Shown: positions 43,717-53,016, numbered from the stretch's first letter. The stretch is DNA of 64,000 nt from Marivita sp003149565 (GCF_965216415.1 NZ_CBDCFU010000002.1), one strand, 5' to 3'. Numbers and translations are program-made. Notes: generated by a model from the sequence alone, not told the origin.

Positions 43717-44841
43717 TCAGAGTACCTCGTCAAGCACCCGGGTCAATCGGGCCAGCGTGCCATCAACATCGTAGAGCTTGTCGAGTCCGAACAAGCCCAG
43801 CCGGAAGGTTGAAAAGCCCTGCGGCTCATCGCATTGCAGCGGCACTCCGGCGGCGATCTGCATGCCGCGCGCGACAAAGGCGCGGCCGGACTGAATTTCG
43901 GGGTCGGATGTATAGCTGACCACAACGCCCGGTGCGCCATACCCCTCTGCGGCGACCGAACGGATGCCTTTGGCGGCGAGATGGGCGCGCACGGCATTGC
44001 CCAAGGCCCATTGCGCATCTTTCAGTTTGGCAAAGCCGTAATCGCGGGTTTCCAACATTGTGTCACGGAACGCTTTGAGCCCGTCGGTGGGCATGGTGGC
44101 GTGATAGGCGTGGCCACCGTTTTCATAGGCCAGCATGATCTGGTGCCATTTCTTGAGATCGACGGCAAAGCTGTTCGACGTGGTTTCCTCCATACGGGCC
44201 ACGGCGCGGTCGGACAGCATCACGAGACCGGCTGACGGCGTGGCGGACCAGCCCTTTTGCGGGGCCGAGATCAGGACATCGACGCCGGTGGTCTTCATAT
44301 CGACCCAGGCACAGCCCGATGCGATACAGTCCAGCACCATCAAGGCGCCGACCTCGTGTGCGGCTGCGGCCAGCGCGGTCACATACGCGTCCGGCAGGAT
44401 GATGCCCGCGCTGGTTTCGACATGCGGCGCAAAGACGATGTCCGGCTTTTCTTCGCGGATGCGGGCTGTCACGTCTTCAATGGGCGCTGGTGCGAAAGGC
44501 GCTGTCGCCTCATTTCCTGTCTGGCGGGCCTTCATCACCACGGTTTCGCCGCCGAATTGGCCCGCCTCAAAGATTTGGGTCCAGCGATAGGAAAACCAGC
44601 CGTTGCGGACGATCAGGGTTTTCGCCCCCTGCCCGAACTGCCGCGCGACCGCCTCCATTCCGTAGCTGCCGCCGCCCGGCACCAAAGCCACGGCATCGGC
44701 GTTGTAGACCTCTTTCAGCATGGACGAGATGTCCTTCATCACCGTCTGGAAGGTGGCCGACATATGATTGAGCGAACGGTCGGTGAAGACGACCGAGAAT
44801 TCTTCGAGACCCGTGGGGTCAACCGTATCGAGCAATGCCAT
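43717..44841 (-). CDS. Class V aminotransferase (alanine-glyoxylate / serine-pyruvate type)
   Basis: PLP enzyme, 374 residues. GGAGGT precedes the ATG at 44841; a longer frame to 44961 is rejected for lack of a site. The PLP lysine is in SAPQKGWSATPSAGLV (about residue 197), the acidic ring-binding residue is in MVLDCIASGCAW (about 175), and the phosphate-binding GGGSYGMEAVARQFG lies at about 58. The substrate could be serine, glyoxylate or a phosphonate-derived aldehyde; sequence alone does not decide. Confidence 0.9.
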   Translation of the reverse strand: MALLDTVDPTGLEEFSVVFTDRSLNHMSATFQTVMKDISSMLKEVYNADAVALVPGGGSYGMEAVARQFGQGAKTLIVRNGWFSYRWTQIFEAGQFGGETVVMKARQTGNEATAPFAPAPIEDVTARIREEKPDIVFAPHVETSAGIILPDAYVTALAAAAHEVGALMVLDCIASGCAWVDMKTTGVDVLISAPQKGWSATPSAGLVMLSDRAVARMEETTSNSFAVDLKKWHQIMLAYENGGHAYHATMPTDGLKAFRDTMLETRDYGFAKLKDAQWALGNAVRAHLAAKGIRSVAAEGYGAPGVVVSYTSDPEIQSGRAFVARGMQIAAGVPLQCDEPQGFSTFRLGLFGLDKLYDVDGTLARLTRVLDEVL

Positions 44842-45102
44842 CGCACCACCTCCCTCTGTTTCGTCTTGGGTAGCCGGGCGACCCGCGTTTGGCAAAGCCT
44901 CTTTGCGTGCAAAAGGTCGCGGTGCGTGGCGATCCGGGCGTCTTACGGCCTGCCGGAGCATTCATGGGCGGTGCCGTCAAGACACAGGCCGAAAGCGATA
45001 TTGTTTCCAAAACATGAACATTTGACCGCAAGCTGAGCCGAGCGTTATCTTTCGATACATAATTATCTAAAGGGGCGTCAGACCCCGAGAGGCAGAGTTA
45101 TC

Positions 45103-46200
45103 ATGGCAACAACGCAGTTGTTGTTAAATGGTTTTAGTGTAGTTGGTGACCCGCAGACCACGAACTCGAATGCGTCGAACGGCGGCGAGTACATGCTGCA
45201 CGACGCCACGCAGCTGTTCGACGACAACGACATCCTTGTCTTTGTCACCGAAAACGTCACGGCCGATGGGGTTCTCACAGACGACTCCGTGATCACCTCG
45301 ATTATCGTCTATGACAATGCGTCGGACTACTACAACGATATCGCGAAATACTCCTATACCGGCACTGCAGATGTGGACATGGGTCGCAACACGATGGGCG
45401 ACCGGTATCTGGAATTTGATGCGACAGGACTGACCTCGACAGATGATGGCGCGCCGGTTCTGGGAACAGTTGCGGCAATAGCCGGGGTGAACATCCTTGA
45501 GACCCTCGCCACACAGAACGGCCCCCTCGAAGTGCCCACGAACGAGGACGTCGATCTTAATGGTGACGGGATCATAGGCCCCGGGGAGCAGGCCGACGGC
45601 GCATTTTCATCCGAACTCGCGCTTGGTGTTCTGGTTATTTGTTTCGCCTCGGGCACTCTGATCGAAACGCCTGACGGCCCGCGCTACATCGAAACCCTGC
45701 GCGAAGGCGACGAGGTGAATACAATGGACGCCGGGGCACAGCCGATCCGCTGGATTGGAAATGTGCGCGTCCCCGGGGACGGCGTGAACACGCCGATCCG
45801 CATCAAGCGCGGCGCTTTGGGCAATATCCGGGATTTGTGGGTATCTCCCAACCATAAAATGCTGCTGCGCGGATCACGCGCAGAATTGATGTTTGGCGAG
45901 GACGAGGTTTTTGTCGCCGCAAAACATCTGGTCAATGGCACTACAATCTATCCTGAACCGTGTCCGGTCGTGGAATATTGGCATTTCCTCTGCGACGCGC
46001 ATCACGTGGTTTTCGCCGAAGGTTGCCCCGCAGAGACACTGTATCCGGGCAACGTGGCTCTCGACAGCATAGAGGATGACGCCCGCGATGAGATCCTCAA
46101 CCATCTGCAAGAAACCGAACAGTTGATCCTGAACGCACAGATGGCCCGGTATACGCTGAAGAAGCACGAAGCGATTGCGTTGATGAGCAGCGCGGCCTGA
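45103..46200 (+). CDS. Hint-domain protein (Hedgehog/intein-type module)
   Basis: 365 residues. About 170 residues of acidic, threonine/Asp-rich sequence with a calcium-loop-like DLNGDGIIGPGEQ (about 149) precede a Hint module that starts at the self-splicing cysteine (CFASGTLIETPDGPR, about 183). The module continues with IRDLWVSPNHKML (block B-like His) and a C-terminal block CDAHHVVFAEG. No signal peptide, so type I secretion is likely, as for RTX-like proteins. Such Hint proteins are common in this family and of unknown use. Upstream 261 bases are A/T-rich and hold the promoter. Confidence 0.87.
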   Translation: MATTQLLLNGFSVVGDPQTTNSNASNGGEYMLHDATQLFDDNDILVFVTENVTADGVLTDDSVITSIIVYDNASDYYNDIAKYSYTGTADVDMGRNTMGDRYLEFDATGLTSTDDGAPVLGTVAAIAGVNILETLATQNGPLEVPTNEDVDLNGDGIIGPGEQADGAFSSELALGVLVICFASGTLIETPDGPRYIETLREGDEVNTMDAGAQPIRWIGNVRVPGDGVNTPIRIKRGALGNIRDLWVSPNHKMLLRGSRAELMFGEDEVFVAAKHLVNGTTIYPEPCPVVEYWHFLCDAHHVVFAEGCPAETLYPGNVALDSIEDDARDEILNHLQETEQLILNAQMARYTLKKHEAIALMSSAA

Positions 46201-46205
46201 GTGCG

Positions 46206-46664
46206 TCAGCCAATCGGCCCGATCAGGCGTTCCTCGGAGAGCAACACATTCGCGTCGATGTTCCCCACTCCCGGAAGTGTCATGATCCGACGCCGCAAGA
46301 CGCGCTCGAAATCGGCGATGTCGCGCGCAACCACGCGCAGTCGGTAGTCATAGAGCCCCAGCACGTGCTCGACTGTCTGAACCTCGGGGATTGCGGTCAC
46401 CGCCCGTTCAAAATCTTCCAGACTGACGCGCCCTTTTGTGGCCAGCTTGACGCCCAGAAACACGGTGACGGTAAAGCCCAACGCCTGTGCGTCGAGATCA
46501 AGACGTTGGCCACGGAAAATACCTGCCTCCCGCAGTCGTTTGAGGCGGCGCCACGCGGCGGGCTGGCTGAGGCCGAGTTGACGGCCCAATGCGCCCGCGC
46601 TGATCAGGGCGTCTGCCGCCACTGCGCGGATCATGGCGCGATCGATGTCGTCGAGGTCGATCAT
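46206..46664 (-). CDS. Lrp/AsnC-family transcriptional regulator (second of tandem pair)
   Basis: 152 residues. Helix-turn-helix at about 20-42 (ISAGALGRQLGLSQPAAWRRL) and the C-terminal RAM ligand-binding domain (about 70-145; VTVFLGVKLATKG, LGLYDYRLRVVARD). It overlaps the preceding Lrp gene by four bases, so the two are co-translated and may form heteromers. A ligand such as a branched-chain amino acid would fit the position next to ilvC. Confidence 0.92.
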   Translation of the reverse strand: MIDLDDIDRAMIRAVAADALISAGALGRQLGLSQPAAWRRLKRLREAGIFRGQRLDLDAQALGFTVTVFLGVKLATKGRVSLEDFERAVTAIPEVQTVEHVLGLYDYRLRVVARDIADFERVLRRRIMTLPGVGNIDANVLLSEERLIGPIG

Positions 46665-47116
46665 AGGGGAAGCGTCTCGTCGAATTTCACGCGGGCGACA
46701 TGCATCAGGGCTTCGATATCGGCGATATGCGGCAGGGTCAGCAGCTTGTCGCGGTAGACCTGCTGGTAATGCGGCATGTCACGGGCGATGACCGAAAGTC
46801 GCGCGTCGACCTGACCGAGGAAGGTCTGCGCCTCGATCACTTCGGGCACGGTGCGGGCAGCGGCAAGGAATTCGTCAAAGGCGCGGGGTTGGGTTTTGTC
46901 GAGGGTGACGCGCAGCGAGACCTCAACCGTGTAGCCAAGGGCGGGCCAGTTGATCACGGACCGCACGGCGCGGATGATGCCTGCCTCGCGCATCTTGTCG
47001 ATGCGGCGCGCGAGCGTAGTGGGCGTAACCCCTGCTCTGTCGGCCAGATCGGCGGTGGGCAGATCGGGGGCGGCCTGAAACTGGCGCAGGATTCGGAGAT
47101 CGGTGGCGTCGAGCAT
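46661..47116 (-). CDS. Lrp/AsnC-family transcriptional regulator (first of tandem pair)
   Basis: 151 residues. Helix-turn-helix at about 20-42 (LADRAGVTPTTLARRIDKMR) and a RAM domain (about 65-140; VSLRVTLDKTQ, FLGQVDARLSVIARD). It is divergent from ilvC across 132 bases, so it is well placed to control itself and branched-chain amino acid synthesis. Four-base overlap with the second regulator. The pair is related but not a recent duplication. Confidence 0.92.
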   Translation of the reverse strand: MLDATDLRILRQFQAAPDLPTADLADRAGVTPTTLARRIDKMREAGIIRAVRSVINWPALGYTVEVSLRVTLDKTQPRAFDEFLAAARTVPEVIEAQTFLGQVDARLSVIARDMPHYQQVYRDKLLTLPHIADIEALMHVARVKFDETLPL

Positions 47117-47248
47117 GAAATCTCCGTATCATACGCTTTAGAAGAATGAAATCCCCGCAAATCCGCAAAGATACGCCCAGTTCGCCGCCAATCTACGCCG
47201 AAAATCCCTATTGTGCCCCTCAATCGAAACGCAGACGAGGGGAAAACC

Positions 47249-48271
47249 ATGCGCGTTTATTATGATCGCGATTGCGACATCAACCTGATCAAAGACATGA
47301 AAGTGGCCATTCTGGGCTACGGATCTCAGGGCCATGCCCACGCGCTGAACCTGCGCGACTCTGGCGCCAAGAACGTGGTCGTCGCCCTGCGCGAAGGCTC
47401 GCCCTCGGCCAAGAAAGCCGAAGGTGAAGGCCTGCAGGTCATGGGCATCGCCGAAGCGGCGGCATGGTGCGACCTGATCATGTTCACAATGCCCGATGAA
47501 CTTCAGGCAGAGACCTACAAGAGATACGTGCACGACAACCTCAAGGAAGGCGCGGCAATCGCGTTTGCCCACGGTCTGAACGTGCATTTCGGCCTGATCG
47601 AGCCGAAGCCGGGCGTTGATGTCATCATGATGGCGCCCAAAGGTCCGGGCCACACCGTGCGCGGCGAATATACCAAAGGCGGCGGTGTGCCCTGCCTTGT
47701 GGCGGTGCACAACGACGCCTCCGGTCGTGCGCTGGAAATCGGTCTGTCCTATTGCTCCGCCATCGGTGGTGGTCGTTCGGGCATCATTGAGACCAACTTC
47801 CGGGAAGAGTGCGAAACCGACCTCTTCGGCGAGCAGGCCGTTCTCTGCGGTGGTCTCGTTGAGCTGATCCGCATGGGCTTCGAGACCCTCGTGGAAGCCG
47901 GTTACGAACCGGAAATGGCGTATTTCGAATGTCTGCACGAAGTAAAGCTGATCGTGGACCTGATCTACGAAGGCGGCATCGCGAACATGAACTACTCGAT
48001 CTCGAACACGGCCGAGTATGGCGAGTACGTGTCCGGCCCTCGCATCCTGCCTTACGACGAGACCAAGGCACGCATGAAAGAGGTTCTGTCGGACATTCAG
48101 ACCGGCAAGTTCGTGCGCGACTTCATGCAGGAAAACGCCGTGGGTCAGCCGATGTTCAAGGCAACCCGTCGCATCAACGACGAACACCAGATCGAAGCGA
48201 CCGGCGAAAAGCTGCGCGGCATGATGCCGTGGATCTCGGCTGGCAAGATGGTCGACAAGTCGAAGAACTGA
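47249..48271 (+). CDS. ilvC: Ketol-acid reductoisomerase
   Basis: Second common step of valine, leucine and isoleucine synthesis. 340 residues, class I length. The start at 47249 has GAGGGGAAAA just upstream. NADPH-binding GYGSQGHAHALNLRDSG (about 25-41), catalytic helices with ETDLFGEQAVLCGG (about 188-201) and EVKLIVDLIYEGG (about 230). A tight terminator follows. Divergent from two Lrp-type regulators. Confidence 0.98.
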   Translation: MRVYYDRDCDINLIKDMKVAILGYGSQGHAHALNLRDSGAKNVVVALREGSPSAKKAEGEGLQVMGIAEAAAWCDLIMFTMPDELQAETYKRYVHDNLKEGAAIAFAHGLNVHFGLIEPKPGVDVIMMAPKGPGHTVRGEYTKGGGVPCLVAVHNDASGRALEIGLSYCSAIGGGRSGIIETNFREECETDLFGEQAVLCGGLVELIRMGFETLVEAGYEPEMAYFECLHEVKLIVDLIYEGGIANMNYSISNTAEYGEYVSGPRILPYDETKARMKEVLSDIQTGKFVRDFMQENAVGQPMFKATRRINDEHQIEATGEKLRGMMPWISAGKMVDKSKN

Positions 48272-48296
48272 TCCCTGCTTTTGCAGAGACCACAAA

Positions 48297-48323
48297 GGGC
48301 GGCTCAGACGAGCCGCCCTTTTT
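48297..48323 (+). terminator. Intrinsic terminator of ilvC
   Basis: Perfect 9-bp GC stem (GGGCGGCTC at 48297-48305 with GAGCCGCCC at 48310-48318), 4-base loop AGAC, then five Ts. Confidence 0.95.
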
Positions 48324-48370
48324 ATTTCGCAGGACGGGCGATGCGTCGACGCAAAGCCACTTCCCGCCGG

Positions 48371-48454
48371 TTATGTGTCGTCCTTCAACTGCAGCACGCA
48401 CCATGCAAGCAGACCGACTAGGATGATGATCGGCAGAATGAAAAAGACGTCCAT
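48371..48454 (-). CDS. Single-span membrane microprotein (27 residues)
   Basis: ATG at 48454, with GGAG 7-11 bases upstream, opens a 27-residue frame: MDVFFILPIIILVGLLAWCV, a full membrane helix, then a polar tail LQLKDDT and TAA. The composition and good ribosome site support a real small gene. It resembles small bacterial membrane peptides in general; no family is recognised. It lies alone, downstream of the ilvC terminator and divergent from the EamA gene. Confidence 0.6.
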   Translation of the reverse strand: MDVFFILPIIILVGLLAWCVLQLKDDT

Positions 48455-48599
48455 GAAAGTTCTCCTCGTTGGATGGAACGGCGCTGCTTAGGCCGTTGCC
48501 GTGTGCGCCGCGCTCGCATAGAGACCAATCCGAACCGCGTCCGGTTGCAAGTCACTGCGCCGGTTTATTTGACATCTCCACAATGGCTGCACAGAATTT

Positions 48600-49529
48600 A
48601 TGCAATCCGACGCACAGATCACCCCCGCCAACTGGGGCATGGTGGCATTGCTTGGCCTCATTTGGGGAGCCACGTTCCTGTTCATCGAACTGGCATTGCA
48701 GGGCATCACCCCCTTCTGGCTTGCAGCGGGCCGGATCGGATTTGCGTCATTGCTGGCCGTGGCGGTGTGGCGTTGGCGAGGGGGACGGCTCTTTCTCACA
48801 GAAGAGACAGCGTGGCTGCCTTTGATTCTATCGGGTGTGCTGAACTCGGCCATCCCGTTCATGTTGCTGAGCTGGGGGCAGCAGACGGTGACGTCGGGCT
48901 TTGCAGGGGTCTCTATGGCGTCTGTCGCATTGATCGTATTGCCTTTGGCGCACCTTTTTGTACCTGGCGAACGGATCACCCCACGGCGCTTCGTCGGCAT
49001 GATGATTGGCTTTGCCGGTGTGACGGTGCTTTTGGGCGGGCAAGTGTTTGTCTCAACCGGCGACCCGATGGAGCCGTTCGGCCGTCTGGCCTGTCTCGGC
49101 GCTGCCGCCTGTTATGCCAGCAGTTCTGTCATGGTACGCCGCCTGCCCCCAATTGCACCGTTTGGGCTGGCGGCCCTGTCGCTTGTCTTCGGCGCGATGC
49201 TGGTCATTCCCGCGGCCTGGATCGTTGAGGGGCCGCCGCCCTGGCCGGACACCGACACCCTCCTGATTGTGGCAGTGCTTGGTCTGATCCCCACTGCCGG
49301 GGCAAATATGCTGCGCATCCTCGTGATCCGCAGCGCGGGACCAGTGTTTATGTCACTGGTCAGCTATCAGGTCCCGATGTGGTCGGTGATCCTTGGCATT
49401 GTCTTGCTGGGAGAACCGTTTCGACCCGTCCTGCTGCTCGCAATGGGCCTCATCCTGTTTGGAATGTTGATCAGCCAATGGGGCGCGCTGAAGCGGCTCT
49501 TCAAACGTCAGATCACTCCCAACAGCTGA
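48600..49529 (+). CDS. EamA/DMT-family transporter
   Basis: 309 residues with ten predicted membrane segments in two five-helix repeats: GLIWGATFLFIELALQG (about 18-34) opens the first EamA unit, and AAACYASSSVMVRRL (about 175) the second. Exports or imports a small metabolite across the inner membrane; substrate not visible. It ends 17 bases inside the convergent gene. Confidence 0.9.
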   Translation: MQSDAQITPANWGMVALLGLIWGATFLFIELALQGITPFWLAAGRIGFASLLAVAVWRWRGGRLFLTEETAWLPLILSGVLNSAIPFMLLSWGQQTVTSGFAGVSMASVALIVLPLAHLFVPGERITPRRFVGMMIGFAGVTVLLGGQVFVSTGDPMEPFGRLACLGAAACYASSSVMVRRLPPIAPFGLAALSLVFGAMLVIPAAWIVEGPPPWPDTDTLLIVAVLGLIPTAGANMLRILVIRSAGPVFMSLVSYQVPMWSVILGIVLLGEPFRPVLLLAMGLILFGMLISQWGALKRLFKRQITPNS

Positions 49530-51228
49530 CAAGCACGGTCATCGCGGTTGCCTTTTGCGTCAGATCAACCGGATCGAGCCGCGACAATCCTTGTGTGACC
49601 TGCGGCGCAATTCCGGCACGCGACAGCACGGCCTGAACCGCCGCGCTGTTGGCTGCAAAGTTTACATCGTCCGGCAGTTGCCGCCCACCAGCGTCATGCG
49701 GCACAAGCATGCCAATCACCGCCCCCCCATCGTCAAGCACCGGACCACCCGCGTCGCCTTCAAGTGTGCTGATTGACAGGCGCGACAGCGTGTCTTCCCC
49801 GTTGAGGCCACGCAGATCCGACAGACGGCCAAAGGTCATCGTGGCCGAGGGCAGAACTCCGCCGAAGGGGAAGCCCGCCACGGCGATTTCGGATTGCAGA
49901 CGTGGCGTGCCGTCGCGGAACTGGGCCACATCATTCGGGGCCAACGGCTGCGTGGCGCGCAGAACGGCGACACCAAGCGATGGGTCGGTTGCCATCACTT
50001 CAGCGTTGTAATCATCGTTCAATGTGATGCGGCTGCAATTCTCGATGGCCGCGTCCGTGGTGATCACCCGACCCTGCCAGTCAACAAAAAAGCCTGACGC
50101 GGTTTGCTTGGGCTGCCGGATTGCCAGACCGGCAACCAGATCGACGCTCTGGCTGTCCTCTGCAATCACGGCCGGGTCAAGAACACCGTCAATGGGTGTG
50201 AAGCTTGCCTTCATCGCATTGAGGATGCGAATACGTCGATCTTCATCGCCTGCGGGCCAGACAAGCGTGAAACCCTTGATGGCACCGTTCTCAAGCCGCG
50301 CCTCGGTATGAGATACGATCCGGTTGTCCTGCCCGGTCAAGGTAAAGCTGTCGCGATTGCGGTCGCGCGGACCTTCCAGCGGCACGATATCAAGCGTTTG
50401 CATAATCTCGTAAAGGCCAGCCAAGCGGTCGCGGTCGCCGGGTTGGCTGATCAGCAGAACCCGCGCATCTGCGACCTCTCCGGTGGGCTCAAAATGCGCA
50501 AACGGGCTGTCGTAGCGGTCAAACGCGACCGCGCCAAGCGGCAGGTCGATCGAGATACCCGCCTGCGTATCGCGCACGCTCTGGATATCCATCCCTTCGA
50601 GCACAGCGTTGTATTGCCGGAACAGTTCGGCGCGTTGTGCCGTGGTCAGAACCCCCGTGGTCTCGTAGCCGTTGGCTGCCTGCCAGTCGGACATGGAGGC
50701 GCGCGTACCACGACCAAATGCGCCATCGATTGCCGCGTTATAATATCCAGCCCACTGCAGCGCGATCTGCAGCGCTTCGCGTTCCTGTCGGCTCAAAAGC
50801 GCCTCGGAGGCGCGAGCCTCGCGCGGGGTTTCATCAGCAACCTGAGGCTCAGGCGCTTCGGCGATGTCCGGCGTCGGCAGCGGTTGCGCCAAGGCAGGCC
50901 CAGCGCCAATCGGCCAAATGCGCTGACCGTAGCGGTCGGGACCCTCGATATAGCTGTCGTTGGGGATCAGACGCTGCGCGAGCAAGCTGCGCAGCACACG
51001 GCCCGCCTCGTCACGCGAGTAAGGTCCAAGCGCGATACCGTACCAGCCCCGCCCCAGTTCAAATCCATTCACATCGGGCAACATATCGGCATAATCTCGC
51101 AGTCGGTCTTCGGCGACCGACAAACTGGGCTGCGCTTCGATTTGCACGTAAACACTGTCCTGAGCCATGGCTGCCTGTGCCCAGACCAGCAAAGACGCGA
51201 CCATCGAAAACAAAAAATTGCGCACCAT
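49513..51228 (-). CDS. Trypsin-like protease homologue, catalytic residues apparently lost
   Basis: 571 residues. Signal peptide (about 1-22), a SPOR-like segment (about 25-95), a peptidoglycan-binding repeat (about 145-205; GYYNAAIDGAFGRGTRASM), a central domain, and a trypsin-like domain (about 385-545). In that domain the usual TNxH reads ITTDAAIENC (His replaced), the usual DLAVL reads GVAVLRA (Asp replaced) and GDSGGP reads GDAGGPVLD (Ser to Ala). An active serine protease is therefore unlikely; a cell-wall-anchored binding or scaffold protein is more plausible. Overlaps the EamA gene by 17 bases. Confidence 0.85.
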   Translation of the reverse strand: MVRNFLFSMVASLLVWAQAAMAQDSVYVQIEAQPSLSVAEDRLRDYADMLPDVNGFELGRGWYGIALGPYSRDEAGRVLRSLLAQRLIPNDSYIEGPDRYGQRIWPIGAGPALAQPLPTPDIAEAPEPQVADETPREARASEALLSRQEREALQIALQWAGYYNAAIDGAFGRGTRASMSDWQAANGYETTGVLTTAQRAELFRQYNAVLEGMDIQSVRDTQAGISIDLPLGAVAFDRYDSPFAHFEPTGEVADARVLLISQPGDRDRLAGLYEIMQTLDIVPLEGPRDRNRDSFTLTGQDNRIVSHTEARLENGAIKGFTLVWPAGDEDRRIRILNAMKASFTPIDGVLDPAVIAEDSQSVDLVAGLAIRQPKQTASGFFVDWQGRVITTDAAIENCSRITLNDDYNAEVMATDPSLGVAVLRATQPLAPNDVAQFRDGTPRLQSEIAVAGFPFGGVLPSATMTFGRLSDLRGLNGEDTLSRLSISTLEGDAGGPVLDDGGAVIGMLVPHDAGGRQLPDDVNFAANSAAVQAVLSRAGIAPQVTQGLSRLDPVDLTQKATAMTVLVSCWE

Positions 51229-51382
51229 CCGAATGCTACCTGCCCCAAAATCCTTTTTCTGCGCACCGCTTTAGCAAGATTGCGCCGGCACTGGAACGCG
51301 AAAAATTGAGCCTCGCGCGCAATTGACCCCCGTGCCCCATGCGCCTAATCAGGCGCCAACACGAAACCGGGGTGAGACCGCA

Positions 51383-52312
51383 ATGGATCAGACCATCACA
51401 AAGCCGCGCAGTTTTCAGGAGATTATCCTGCGTCTGCAGACCTATTGGGCCGGTCAGGGCTGCGCCGTGATGCAGCCCTACGACATGGAAGTGGGGGCTG
51501 GAACGTTCCACCCGGCGACCACGCTGCGGTCATTGGGGTCAAAACCCTGGGCTGCAGCCTATGTTCAGCCGTCACGCCGCCCGACTGACGGCCGCTATGG
51601 CGAGAACCCCAACCGCTTGCAGCACTATTATCAGTATCAGGTGCTGATCAAACCGTCGCCGCCGGACCTGCAAGAGCTGTATCTTGGCTCGCTGCGCGCC
51701 ATCGGCATCGACATGGCGCTGCATGACATCCGGTTTGTCGAGGACGACTGGGAAAGCCCGACGCTGGGCGCTTGGGGTCTGGGCTGGGAGGTTTGGTGCG
51801 ACGGCATGGAAGTGTCTCAGTTCACCTATTTCCAGCAGGTCGGCGGACATGACTGCCATCCCGTCTCAGGCGAGCTGACCTACGGGCTCGAGCGTCTGGC
51901 GATGTATGTGCTTGGCGTCGATCATGTGATGGACATGCCGTACAACGACCCGGACGCTCCGATTGCATTGTCCTATGGCGACGTGTTTCGCCAGACCGAA
52001 CAGGAATACTCGCGCTGGAACTTTGACGTGGCGGACACTGACGTTCTTCTGCGCCATTTCGAAGAGGCTGAGGCGGAATGTGCGCGGATTCTGGATCAGG
52101 ACGCGGATGATCCCAAGACCGGCAAGCGCATCATCATGGCCCATCCCGCCTATGACCAGTGCATCAAGGCGAGCCACATCTTCAACCTGCTCGATGCGCG
52201 CGGCGTGATCTCGGTCACCGAGCGGCAAAGCTATATCGGCCGGGTGCGGGCGCTGGCAAAGCGTTGTGCAGATGCGTTTGTCATGACTGAGGCCGGAGGT
52301 TTCGCAGCCTAA
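51383..52312 (+). CDS. glyQ: Glycyl-tRNA synthetase alpha subunit
   Basis: Catalytic alpha chain of the bacterial alpha2-beta2 GlyRS. 309 residues. Class II motifs: GCAVMQPYDMEVGAGTFHP (about 25-43), RRPTDGRYGENPNRLQHYYQ (motif 2 region, about 63-82) and ELTYGLERLAMYVLG (motif 3, about 175). ATG at 51383 after GGGGTGAGACC. First of the four-gene glyQ - methyltransferase - DUF6446 - glyS unit. Confidence 0.98.
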   Translation: MDQTITKPRSFQEIILRLQTYWAGQGCAVMQPYDMEVGAGTFHPATTLRSLGSKPWAAAYVQPSRRPTDGRYGENPNRLQHYYQYQVLIKPSPPDLQELYLGSLRAIGIDMALHDIRFVEDDWESPTLGAWGLGWEVWCDGMEVSQFTYFQQVGGHDCHPVSGELTYGLERLAMYVLGVDHVMDMPYNDPDAPIALSYGDVFRQTEQEYSRWNFDVADTDVLLRHFEEAEAECARILDQDADDPKTGKRIIMAHPAYDQCIKASHIFNLLDARGVISVTERQSYIGRVRALAKRCADAFVMTEAGGFAA

Positions 52313-53013
52313 TGGCATCCGTACACCGAAATACGCCTTTGCGGCGGGCCAAGTATGGCATGCTGCAACACCTGCCGGGCGCGCTTGGGCTGAAATATCG
52401 CCGCAAGCTGCGCAAGCTTTATGCGCCTGCGGCAGAGGCAGAGTTTCGGGAGGCTTTGGCAGGTGCGGCAGGCAAGATCTGCATCGACCTTGGGGCCAAT
52501 CTGGGCCAGCACACGCGGACGATGGCGGCGCATGCCGCCAAGGTCTATGCGTTCGAGCCGGACCCGTGGACGGCAGCGGAACTGCGCACGCGGCTGGCGG
52601 ATGTGCCGAATGTCGAGGTGATCGAGGCCGCGGCGGGGACCGAGGACGGGACCTTTCCGCTCTATCGCACGGCGTCGTTCGATGCCGATCCGGTCGAGCA
52701 GTCGCAGTCGTCGTCGCTCATGGCGCAGAAGCGCAATATAGCCACTGACCGAGCAGTGGATGTGAAAGTGGTCGACTTTCCGGCCTTTCTCGAAGGGCTG
52801 AACGGCGAGATTGCTGTGATCAAGATGGACATCGAAGGGGCCGAAGTTCCGTTGCTTGAGGCACTTTTTGACCATCCGGTAAAAAATCGGATTGGCCATT
52901 TATTCGTCGAGACACACGAGAGCCGTATCCCCGACCTTCTGGCGCGCACCGATGTTTTGCGGGCGCGCGCAGCAACGATGACGCAGCCGCGCGTGAACAT
53001 GGATTGGAAATAG
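52312..53013 (+). CDS. FkbM-family methyltransferase
   Basis: 233 residues. SAM site ICIDLGANLGQHTRTMAAHA (about 56-75) and acidic residue in AFEPDP (about 82), then FkbM-type IKMDIEGAEVPLLEALF (about 170-186). Its ATG overlaps the glyQ stop. Why a methyltransferase sits between the two GlyRS genes is unknown. The substrate is not determined; related enzymes O-methylate sugars or lipids. Confidence 0.9.
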   Translation: MASVHRNTPLRRAKYGMLQHLPGALGLKYRRKLRKLYAPAAEAEFREALAGAAGKICIDLGANLGQHTRTMAAHAAKVYAFEPDPWTAAELRTRLADVPNVEVIEAAAGTEDGTFPLYRTASFDADPVEQSQSSSLMAQKRNIATDRAVDVKVVDFPAFLEGLNGEIAVIKMDIEGAEVPLLEALFDHPVKNRIGHLFVETHESRIPDLLARTDVLRARAATMTQPRVNMDWK

Positions 53014-53016
53014 GCA

